DNA of 45,712 nucleotides from LMUY01 sp964245075. GTDB taxonomy: Bacteria; Pseudomonadota; Alphaproteobacteria; Acetobacterales; Acetobacteraceae. Shown here in pieces: positions 1 to 6,949 of the stretch (position 1 is its first letter; the number at the start of each line of letters is the position of its first letter). The DNA lies in contig CAXTLC010000039.1 of the NCBI GenBank assembly GCA_964245075.1, forward strand, positions 1 through 45,712, in the 5' to 3' direction. The notes beneath the pieces are model-generated. The model had not been told where the DNA came from and ran no database searches. It saw nothing but the letters and a program-made list of their open reading frames with translations. The translations under genes and the position numbers were made by a program.

Positions 1-878
1 TGTTCTACACCGGCGCCGCGCCCAACCAGCAGGCGATCCCGGCGGTGGACTACCTCATGAACGAGAACAAGATCACCCGCTGGGTGCTCGCTGGCACGGA
101 CTACGTGTACCCGCGCACGACGAACAAGATCCTGGAGGCGTACCTGAAGCACAAGGGTGTCCAGCAGGCGGACATCATGATCAACTACACGCCGTTCGGT
201 CACTCCGATTGGCAGACGATCGTAGCGGACATCAAGAAGTTCGGCTCGGCCGGCAAGAAGACCGCCGTCGTTTCCACCATCAACGGCGATGCGAACGTGC
301 CGTTCTACAAGGAGCTGTCCAACCAGGGCATCAAGGCGACCGATATCCCTGTGGTGGCGTTCTCCGTCGGCGAGGAGGAGCTGGCCGGCATCGACACCAA
401 GCCGCTGGTCGGCCACCTTGCCGCTTGGAACTACTTCGAAAGCGTAGACGCGCCGGCCAACAAGGCGTTCATCGACCAGTGGCACGGCTACACCAAGAAC
501 CCGAAGCGGGTGACCAACGACCCGATGGAGGCCGCCTACATCGGCTTCAACATGTGGGTGAAGGGCGTCGAGAAAGCCGGCAGTTGGGCGCCGGCCGATG
601 TCATCCCGGCGATGATCGGCGTCGCGGTGCCGAACCTGACCGGCGGGGTCTCGACCATGATGCCGAACCATCACATCACCAAGCCGGTGCTGATCGGCGA
701 GATCCAGGATGACGGGCAGTTCAACGTCGTCAGCCAAACGCCGGGCACCATCGTGGCGGAAGCCTGGTCGCCCTACCTGGAAGGCTCCAAGGACCTGATC
801 AGCGATTGGCTGCCGCCGATGGAGTGCGGCAACTTCAACGTGAAGACGGGCAAGTGCGGCGGCGCGGGAAAGAGCTAG
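1..878 (+). CDS. urtA: Urea ABC transporter substrate-binding protein UrtA (C-terminal part)
   Basis: Periplasmic urea-binding protein that delivers urea to the UrtBC permease. The reading frame is open from base 3 and the true start lies outside the window. About 292 codons are visible, against roughly 410-430 for the family. Visible UrtA-like segments are FYTGAAPNQQAIPAVDYLM at the left edge, the stretch around TNDPMEAAYIGFNMW, and the C-terminal SDWLPPMECGNFNVKTGKC. The GTG at 45 is internal and not a start. The gene is first in a urtABCDE cluster in canonical order, which makes the assignment firm. A strong hairpin separates it from urtB. Confidence 0.95.
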   Translation, partial: FYTGAAPNQQAIPAVDYLMNENKITRWVLAGTDYVYPRTTNKILEAYLKHKGVQQADIMINYTPFGHSDWQTIVADIKKFGSAGKKTAVVSTINGDANVPFYKELSNQGIKATDIPVVAFSVGEEELAGIDTKPLVGHLAAWNYFESVDAPANKAFIDQWHGYTKNPKRVTNDPMEAAYIGFNMWVKGVEKAGSWAPADVIPAMIGVAVPNLTGGVSTMMPNHHITKPVLIGEIQDDGQFNVVSQTPGTIVAEAWSPYLEGSKDLISDWLPPMECGNFNVKTGKCGGAGKS

Positions 879-904
879 GGTAAGGGGCTTTGCCTCCGTT
901 GGCC

Positions 905-931
905 TTCCAATTGGCTGAAAGCCAATTGGAA
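905..931 (+). promoter_or_regulatory. Intergenic hairpin between urtA and urtB
   Basis: Perfect 12-bp inverted repeat: TTCCAATTGGCT at 905-916, loop GAA, AGCCAATTGGAA at 920-931. There is no T-run, so it may be an RNA 3'-end stabiliser or partial terminator that lets urtA mRNA exceed that of the permease and ATPase genes. That is a known arrangement for binding-protein genes; the role here is inferred. Confidence 0.6.
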
Positions 932-1006
932 CCTTCGCCAATTCCGCCCCTGGACCCCACCGAAGGACAGCCGTGCTTTGGAAACCTCGTGACAGGCGCC
1001 AAGGGA

Positions 1007-2572
1007 GTGATCGTCCTGTGGCGGGCTCTGGCCGTGCTTCTGCTGTTCTGCGGGGCGGCACGCGCCGAGCCTGACCTGACGGCCTTTGCCTCGTCCTCCT
1101 TCGCCGACGTCGAGCGCGGCGTTGCCGCCCTCGCCACCTCCGGCGACCCGCGGGCGGGCGACATCCTCGCCGCCTTGCAGTCGGGCCGGTTGCTGCTCGG
1201 CGCCGACCGCCAGCTCTACATCCGCACCGAGTCCGGCGCTGCCGCCGCCGCCACCGGCCAGCCTGCGGACGCGCCCGGCGCCCGCCCGGTGCGCGTCAAC
1301 AACAACGTGCGGCGCGCCGTGGACGCGGCCCTCGGCTCCCTGCGGCTGTTCTCCCCCGACCCGGCGCAGCGCGAGGCAGCCGCGGAAGCGGTGTTCCACT
1401 CGCGTGACGCCGCCTCGCTCCCGGCGCTCGACCGTGCCATCGCGGCGGAAACGGCGCCCGCCATCAAGCGCATCATGCAGCAGGCGCGCGCCGCCGCGAT
1501 CCTGTCCGCGGGTGCGGGCGCCGAGCCGGACCGGTTGGCGGCCATCGCCACCCTGGACGCGCGGGGCGGCGACGAGGCGCGGTCCCTGATCAGCTCCATC
1601 CCCGACCCGTCCCCCGCCGTTTCGGCCGCCGCGGCCAAGGCGGTCGCCGACATCGAGTGGCGGCAGCGCATCTGGAGCGTGGGGCAGGGGGCGTTCTACG
1701 GCATCTCGCTCGGCTCGGTGCTGCTGCTGGCGGCGGCCGGGTTGGCGATCACCTTCGGGGTGATGGGCGTCATCAACATGGCGCACGGCGAGATGGTGAT
1801 GCTCGGCGCCTACACGACCTTCGTGGTGCAGGAGGCGATCCGCGCCCACGCGCCGGGCCTGTTCGGCGCCAGCCTGTTCCTTGCGGTCCCCGCCGCCTTC
1901 CTCCTGTCCGGCGCGGTGGGCGTCGCGATCGAGCGGCTGCTGATCCGCTTCCTGTATGGCCGGCCGCTGGAAACGCTGCTGGCCACCTGGGGCCTGTCCC
2001 TGGTGCTGCAACAGGCGGTGCGGTCGGTGTTCGGCGCGGACAACCGCAACGTCGGCAGCCCGGCGTGGATGGCCGGGTCGATGCGGCTGGGCGGGCTGGA
2101 CCTCACGGTCAACCGGACGGCCATCATCGTGTTCGCAGCCCTGGTGCTGGGATTGCTGATAGCGACCCTGCGCTACACCCCGCTCGGTTTGCAGATGCGA
2201 GCGGTGACGCAGAACCGGCGCATGGCGGCGGCGATGGGCATCCGGACGCCCTGGGTGGACGCGATGACGTTCGGCCTCGGCTCCGGCGTGGCCGGCATCG
2301 CGGGCGTGGCGCTGAGCCAGATCGACAACGTCAGCCCCAACCTCGGGCAGGGCTACATCATCGACAGCTTCATGGTGGTGGTGTTCGGCGGCGTGGGCAA
2401 CCTGTGGGGCACGGCGCTGGGCGCGCTGGTGCTGGGCGTGGTCAACAAGTTCCTCGAACCGGTGGCCGGCGCCGTGCTGGGCAAGATCGTCGTGCTGGTG
2501 CTGCTGATCGCCTTCATCCAACGGCGTCCGCGCGGCATGTTCCCGCTCCGCGGCCGGGCGGCGGAAGCATGA
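1007..2572 (+). CDS. urtB: Urea ABC transporter permease UrtB
   Basis: Inner-membrane permease of the LivH type. The N-terminus from the GTG at 1007 reads as a signal peptide (WRALAVLLLFCGAARAEPDL), followed by a periplasmic HEAT-like alpha-helical region (residues ~25-210). That region is typical of UrtB and absent from LivH. The membrane domain (from ~residue 220) has the conserved GVMGVINMAHGEMVMLGAY motif. The chosen start gives 521 aa, the usual UrtB size. GTG at 989 is an alternative; the longer frame from 890 would run through the urtA-urtB hairpin and is unlikely. The stop overlaps the urtC start as ATGA. Confidence 0.93.
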   Translation: MIVLWRALAVLLLFCGAARAEPDLTAFASSSFADVERGVAALATSGDPRAGDILAALQSGRLLLGADRQLYIRTESGAAAAATGQPADAPGARPVRVNNNVRRAVDAALGSLRLFSPDPAQREAAAEAVFHSRDAASLPALDRAIAAETAPAIKRIMQQARAAAILSAGAGAEPDRLAAIATLDARGGDEARSLISSIPDPSPAVSAAAAKAVADIEWRQRIWSVGQGAFYGISLGSVLLLAAAGLAITFGVMGVINMAHGEMVMLGAYTTFVVQEAIRAHAPGLFGASLFLAVPAAFLLSGAVGVAIERLLIRFLYGRPLETLLATWGLSLVLQQAVRSVFGADNRNVGSPAWMAGSMRLGGLDLTVNRTAIIVFAALVLGLLIATLRYTPLGLQMRAVTQNRRMAAAMGIRTPWVDAMTFGLGSGVAGIAGVALSQIDNVSPNLGQGYIIDSFMVVVFGGVGNLWGTALGALVLGVVNKFLEPVAGAVLGKIVVLVLLIAFIQRRPRGMFPLRGRAAEA

Positions 2573-3690
2573 GGGCGCCGCTGCTCACCGTCGGCATCGT
2601 CGCCGGCGGCGCGGTGCTGCTGGCGGCGTTGAACCTGCTCACCCTGCCGGGTTCGGCGGTCCACGTGCCGACCTTTGTCGTTTCCCTGTTCGGCAAGTAC
2701 CTCTGCTACGCCATCCTGGCCTTGGCGGTGGACCTGGTCTGGGGCTTCGCCGGCATCCTGACCCTTGGCCATGCGGCCTTCTTCGCGCTCGGCGGCTACG
2801 CCATGGGCATGTACCTGATGCGGCAGATCGGCGCCCGCGGGGTGTACGCGAACCCGGTGCTGCCGGATTTCATGGTGTTCCTGAACTACAGGGAGCTGCC
2901 CTGGTTCTGGCACGGCTTCGGCTGGTTCGGCTACGCGATGCTGATGGCGATGCTGGTGCCGGGCGTGCTGGCGGCGGTCTTCGGCTACCTGGCGTTCCGC
3001 AGCCGGGTGACGGGCGTGTACCTGTCGATCATCACCCAGGCGCTGACCTACGCGCTGCTGCTGGCGTTCTTCCGCAACGACATGGGATTCGGCGGCAACA
3101 ACGGCCTGACGGACTTCAAGGAGTTGCTGGGCTTCCCGCTCTCCGCGGACGGCACGCGCGCCGGGCTGCTGGTGGCGACGGCCTGCGTGCTCTGCCTGCT
3201 CTACCTGCTGTCCCGCGCGCTGACCCGGTCCCGCTTCGGCAAGGTGCTGGTGGCGGTGCGGGACGCCGAAAGCCGCACCCGATTCCTCGGCTACCGTCCA
3301 GAGCGCTTTAAGCTGGTGGCCTGGACGCTGTCCGCCGTCATGGCCGGGATCGGCGGCGCGCTGTACGTGCCCCAGGTCGGCATCATCAACCCCGGCGAGT
3401 TCGCCCCCGCCAACTCGATCGAGGCGGTGATCTGGGTAGCGGTCGGCGGCCGTGGCACCCTGGCCGGCGCGATCCTGGGCGCGGTGCTGGTGAACGGCGG
3501 CAAGACGGTCCTGACCGGCGCGCTGCCGGAGGCGTGGCTGTTCGCGCTGGGGGGGCTGTTCATCGGGGTGACGTTGTTCCTGCCGCGCGGCCTGCTTGGG
3601 CTGTGGCCAGTGCGCGAGCGGGGTGATCCCCCACTGCCCGCCGCGCCGCCCACCCCGGCGCAATCCGCCGCCAAGGAGGCCGTGTCCTGA
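2569..3690 (+). CDS. urtC: Urea ABC transporter permease UrtC
   Basis: Second membrane subunit (LivM type), 373 aa. It starts at the ATG that overlaps the urtB stop. It is rich in hydrophobic segments and carries DLVWGFAGILTLGHAAFFALG near residues 45-65, and GFGGNNGLTDF typical of UrtC/LivM. The Ala/Pro-rich tail (PLPAAPPTPAQSAAKEAVS) contains the AAGGAGG that probably serves urtD. It pairs with UrtB to form the channel. Confidence 0.94.
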   Translation: MRAPLLTVGIVAGGAVLLAALNLLTLPGSAVHVPTFVVSLFGKYLCYAILALAVDLVWGFAGILTLGHAAFFALGGYAMGMYLMRQIGARGVYANPVLPDFMVFLNYRELPWFWHGFGWFGYAMLMAMLVPGVLAAVFGYLAFRSRVTGVYLSIITQALTYALLLAFFRNDMGFGGNNGLTDFKELLGFPLSADGTRAGLLVATACVLCLLYLLSRALTRSRFGKVLVAVRDAESRTRFLGYRPERFKLVAWTLSAVMAGIGGALYVPQVGIINPGEFAPANSIEAVIWVAVGGRGTLAGAILGAVLVNGGKTVLTGALPEAWLFALGGLFIGVTLFLPRGLLGLWPVRERGDPPLPAAPPTPAQSAAKEAVS

Positions 3691-4430
3691 GCGAGGGCAG
3701 CCTGCTCCACCTCCACGACGTGTCGGTCAGCTTCGACGGCTTCCGGGCGCTGAACCGGCTGTCCCTCGTGCTGGCGCCGGGCGAGATGCGGGCGGTGATC
3801 GGCCCCAACGGAGCGGGCAAGACGACCATGATGGACGTCATCACCGGCAAGACCCGGCCCGACACGGGAAGCGTGCTGTTCGGCGGCGCCACCGACCTCA
3901 CCCGGCTGGACGAGCCGGCCATCGCCGGGTTGGGCATCGGCCGCAAGTTCCAGAAGCCGACCGTGTTCGAGCCGCACACGGTCTGGGACAACCTGCTGCT
4001 GGCGCTGGCGGGCGAGCGCGGGCCGCGGCGCGCGCTGTTCGCCCGGCAGACTGCCGACGAGCGCCGCCGCATCGAGGCGATCCTGGAAACGACCCGGCTC
4101 GCCGAGCACCGCGTCCGTCGCGCCGGGGACCTCAGCCACGGGCAGAAGCAGTGGCTGGAGATCGGCATGCTGCTGGCGCAGGAGCCGCGCCTGCTGCTGG
4201 TGGACGAGCCGGTGGCCGGCATGACGGATGCCGAAACGGAGCAGACCGCGGCCCTGCTGCGGGAGATCAACCGGACCCGCAGCGTGGTCGTGGTCGAGCA
4301 CGACATGGCCTTCGTGCGCGCGCTGGGCGTGACGGTGACGGTGCTGCACGAGGGCAGCGTGCTCAGCGAGGGCAGCATCGACCACGTGAGCGAGGACCCC
4401 CGCGTGGTGGAGGTGTATCTTGGACGCTGA
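3687..4430 (+). CDS. urtD: Urea ABC transporter ATP-binding protein UrtD
   Basis: ATPase of the LivG type. Walker A GPNGAGKTT at residues ~39-47, signature LSHGQKQWLEIGMLL at ~149-163 (the UrtD-characteristic form) and Walker B LLLVDEPVAGM. The first ATG/GTG in frame (GTG 3720) would remove the first beta strand (LLHLHD). The strong ribosome-binding site AAGGAGG at 3673-3679 sits 7 bases before an in-frame CTG at 3687 that overlaps the urtC stop (CTGA). Starting there gives 247 aa, the normal family length. I therefore place the start at CTG 3687, with GTG 3720 as the alternative. The start is an inference; the identity is firm. Confidence 0.92.
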   Translation: MSEGSLLHLHDVSVSFDGFRALNRLSLVLAPGEMRAVIGPNGAGKTTMMDVITGKTRPDTGSVLFGGATDLTRLDEPAIAGLGIGRKFQKPTVFEPHTVWDNLLLALAGERGPRRALFARQTADERRRIEAILETTRLAEHRVRRAGDLSHGQKQWLEIGMLLAQEPRLLLVDEPVAGMTDAETEQTAALLREINRTRSVVVVEHDMAFVRALGVTVTVLHEGSVLSEGSIDHVSEDPRVVEVYLGR

Positions 4431-4455
4431 AGCGTTGGGCGTTGAAGCGTGGGGC
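4426..4455 (+). repeat. 15-bp tandem duplication across the urtD stop codon
   Basis: Two adjacent 15-bp units, GCTGAAGCGTTGGGC (4426-4440) and GTTGAAGCGTGGGGC (4441-4455), match at 13 of 15 positions. The first unit contains the urtD stop (TGA 4428-4430), and the pair fills most of the urtD-urtE spacer. Confidence 0.7.
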
Positions 4456-4463
4456 GCCGAGGC

Positions 4464-5159
4464 ATGCTGAGCGTGCAATCCGTGGACCTGCACTACGGCG
4501 CGGCGATCGCGCTGCGGCAGGTCTCGCTCCAGGCCGTGCCCGGCGCCGTCACCTGCGTGCTCGGCCGCAACGGCGTCGGCAAGACCAGCCTGCTGCGCGC
4601 GATCACCGGCGCCCACCCGGTCAGCCGCGGCGCCGTGCTGTGGGAAGGCCGCGACGTCACCCGCCTGCCGACCTTCGAGCGGGCGCGCCGCGGCATCGCC
4701 TGGGTGCCCCAGGGCCGCGACATCTTCCCGATGCTGAGCGTGCGGGAGAACCTCGAGACCGGCTTCGCCGTGCTGCCCCGCCGCGCGCGCCGGGTGCCCG
4801 ACGAGTTGTTCGACCTGTTTCCCATCCTGCGGACGATGCTGCGCCGCCGCGGCGGCGACCTGTCCGGCGGGCAGCAGCAGCAGCTCGCGATCGCCCGCGC
4901 CCTGGTCATGAAGCCGCGGCTGCTGGTGCTGGACGAGCCGACGGAAGGCATCCAGCCCAGCATCATCAAGGACATCGGCCGCGTGATCACCCTGCTGCGG
5001 CAGCGCGGCGAGATGGCGGTCGTGCTGGTGGAGCAGTACTACGATTTCGCCCGCGAACTCGCCCAGAGCATCGCCGTGATGGACCGCGGGGCCGTCGTGC
5101 TCGCCGGCCCGGCGGGCTCGCTGGACGAGGCGGAGGTGCGGCGGCGGCTCTCGGTCTAG
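4464..5159 (+). CDS. urtE: Urea ABC transporter ATP-binding protein UrtE
   Basis: ATPase of the LivF type, 231 aa. Walker A GRNGVGKT at residues ~34-41, signature LSGGQQQQLAIARAL at ~133-147, Walker B LLVLDEPTEGIQPSII at ~153-168, the UrtE/LivF pattern. The start is the ATG at 4464 (MLSVQSVDLHYG) because it aligns with the family's first strand. GTG 4449 would add five residues coded by the tandem duplication. Last gene of the urea transporter operon; a hairpin follows. Confidence 0.94.
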   Translation: MLSVQSVDLHYGAAIALRQVSLQAVPGAVTCVLGRNGVGKTSLLRAITGAHPVSRGAVLWEGRDVTRLPTFERARRGIAWVPQGRDIFPMLSVRENLETGFAVLPRRARRVPDELFDLFPILRTMLRRRGGDLSGGQQQQLAIARALVMKPRLLVLDEPTEGIQPSIIKDIGRVITLLRQRGEMAVVLVEQYYDFARELAQSIAVMDRGAVVLAGPAGSLDEAEVRRRLSV

Positions 5160-5167
5160 CCTGCAAT

Positions 5168-5193
5168 CGCCCTGACTGGAAACAGTCAGGGCG
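5168..5193 (+). terminator. Hairpin terminator after urtE
   Basis: Eleven-bp perfect stem: CGCCCTGACTG (5168-5178), tetraloop GAAA, CAGTCAGGGCG (5183-5193), nine bases after the urtE stop. No clear T-run follows. It fits the end of the urt operon. Confidence 0.7.
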
Positions 5194-5397
5194 TCAGTTG
5201 CCAGGTTAAACAAGGAGCTAGGCCGCGCTGACCGTTCACGGCCAGCCAAAAAGCGGTTTAAGCGCCCAGAACACACCGGACGCACTCCTGCACGCATCGG
5301 GGCGCCAACCACGCAGGCCTGAGGCAGGCGCTCTGACGGCTTGCCTTTCGCCCGGGCGGGCGCTACATCCCGCCAAGGTTGACGTATAGGGAAACTC
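5194..5397 (+). other. Intergenic region urtE-merR
   Basis: About 200 bases without a credible gene on either strand. It holds the putative promoter/operator for the MerR gene at its right end (5379-5395); otherwise I see nothing recognisable. Confidence 0.5.
5379..5395 (+). promoter_or_regulatory. Possible MerR/LiuR operator half-site
   Basis: TTGACGTATAGGGAAAC lies just before the regulator start. The left half TTGACGT resembles LiuR-type operators (TTGACGT-TWACGT-like palindromes), but the right half is poorly conserved. The AGGGA inside may act as ribosome-binding site for the GTG start at 5398. Confidence 0.3.
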
Positions 5398-5799
5398 GTG
5401 CACGCTTCCGTCAATGGCGCACCCGAGCATTTGTTCACCGTCACGGCCTTGGCGGCGGAACTGGGCGTCACCGCGCGCGCCCTGCGCTTCTACGAGGATC
5501 GCGGCCTGGTCACCCCGCGGCGGCTGGGCACCACGCGCGTTTACTCCGCCCGTGACCGCGGCCGTCTGGTGCTCATCCTGCGCGGCAAGCGGCTCGGCTT
5601 CTCCTTGCGCGAGATCGCCGAGTACCTCGACCTGTATGACAGGGACGCCACTGGCACGGAGCAGCTCCGCGCCCTGCGCGTCGCCGCGGAATACCGTATC
5701 GCCCTGCTGGAAGACCAGCGGGCCGCGCTGACCGAGACGCTTGCCGAGCTGCGCGAGATTTCCCGGCAAACCAGCCAAATGCTCGCAGAACGAGCCTAA
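5398..5799 (+). CDS. MerR-family regulator of acyl-CoA/branched-chain degradation (LiuR-like)
   Basis: A 133-aa one-component regulator. The N-terminal winged helix-turn-helix (residues ~12-80) carries FTVTALAAELGVTARALRFYEDRGLVTPRR-type features, such as ALRFYEDRGLVTP, followed by the dimerising coiled coil (~85-130). It has no metal-binding cysteines, like the LiuR/PsrA-associated members that sense acyl-CoAs. It directly precedes a thiolase-HAD/ECH-acyl-CoA dehydrogenase operon (13-base gap), so control of that operon and of itself is the likely role. GTG start at 5398 with AGGGA upstream. Confidence 0.85.
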   Translation: MHASVNGAPEHLFTVTALAAELGVTARALRFYEDRGLVTPRRLGTTRVYSARDRGRLVLILRGKRLGFSLREIAEYLDLYDRDATGTEQLRALRVAAEYRIALLEDQRAALTETLAELREISRQTSQMLAERA

Positions 5800-5812
5800 T
5801 GAGGAGCAGCCT

Positions 5813-6949
5813 ATGTCCCCGATCGTGATCGCCGGCTATGCCCGGTCTCCGTTCACCCTGGCCAAGAAGGGCGGCCTCGCCCGCGTGCGCCCGGATGACC
5901 TGGCCGCCCAGGTGATCCGCGAGCTGATCGCCCGCACGCAGGTGAAGCCGGAGGACATCGAGGACATCATCATGGGTTGCGCCTTCCCCGAGGGCGAGCA
6001 GGGCATGAATGTCGGCCGCCTGATCGGCCTGCTGTCCGACCTGCCGATCTCGGTCGCCGGCATGACGGTGAACCGGTTCTGCGGCTCCTCCATGCAGTCC
6101 GTGCACACCGCTGCCGGCGCCATCGCCATGGGCGCCGGCGAGGTGTTCATCTGCGCCGGGGTGGAAAGCATGAGCCGCATCCCGATCGGCGGCTACAACC
6201 CGCTGTTCAACCCGGTGCTCGCGGCCAAGCAGCCCGGCGCCTACATGGGCATGGGCGACACGGCGGAGAACGTCGCCCGCCAATGGCAGGTCCCGCGCGA
6301 GCAGCAGGAAGCGTTCGCGGCCCGCAGCCACCAGAAGGCCGCCGCCGCCCAGGCTGCCGGCAAGTTCGATGCCGAGATCGTCGCCATCCGTGACGGCAAG
6401 ACGGTGGTCGACAAGGACGGCTGCATCCGTCCGGAAACCACGCCCGAGGTGCTGGCCGGGCTCAAGCCCGCCTTCGACAAGGACGGCTCGGTCACCGCCG
6501 GCACGTCCTCGCCGCTGACTGATGGCTGCGCCGCCGTGCTGGTGACGACCGAGGCCTATGCCGAGCGCCATGGGCTGACCCCGCTGGCACGGGTGCGGAG
6601 CCAGGCGGTGGCCGGCTGCGGGCCGGAGATCATGGGCGTGGGCCCGATCAACGCGACCCGCAAGGCGTTGGCCCGCGCGGGCGTGGAGATCGGCGACATC
6701 GACGTCGTGGAGCTGAACGAGGCGTTCAGCAGCCAGGCGCTGGCGAGCGCGCGCGACATCGGCATCCGGGAGGAAACGATGAACCTGGATGGCGGCGCGC
6801 TGGCGCTCGGCCATCCGCTGGGCGCCACGGGCGCCCGCATCGTCGGCAAGGCGGCCAGCCTGCTCGCCCGCACCGGCGGCCGGTACGCGCTGGCGACGCA
6901 GTGCATCGGCGGCGGCCAGGGCATCGCCACCGTGCTGGAGCGGGTGTGA
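5813..6949 (+). CDS. fadA: Acetyl-CoA C-acyltransferase (3-ketoacyl-CoA thiolase)
   Basis: Thiolase of 378 aa that cleaves 3-ketoacyl-CoA in the last step of beta-oxidation. The nucleophile Cys90 is in NRFCGSSMQS, the His in GHPLGATGARI (~residue 334) and the second catalytic Cys364 in CIGGGQG. The start is ATG 5813, preceded by GAGGAG at 5801-5806; the longer frame begins inside merR. The stop overlaps the next gene's ATG by one base (TGATG), showing translational coupling to the HAD/ECH protein. Chain-length preference cannot be told from the sequence. Confidence 0.92.
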   Translation: MSPIVIAGYARSPFTLAKKGGLARVRPDDLAAQVIRELIARTQVKPEDIEDIIMGCAFPEGEQGMNVGRLIGLLSDLPISVAGMTVNRFCGSSMQSVHTAAGAIAMGAGEVFICAGVESMSRIPIGGYNPLFNPVLAAKQPGAYMGMGDTAENVARQWQVPREQQEAFAARSHQKAAAAQAAGKFDAEIVAIRDGKTVVDKDGCIRPETTPEVLAGLKPAFDKDGSVTAGTSSPLTDGCAAVLVTTEAYAERHGLTPLARVRSQAVAGCGPEIMGVGPINATRKALARAGVEIGDIDVVELNEAFSSQALASARDIGIREETMNLDGGALALGHPLGATGARIVGKAASLLARTGGRYALATQCIGGGQGIATVLERV

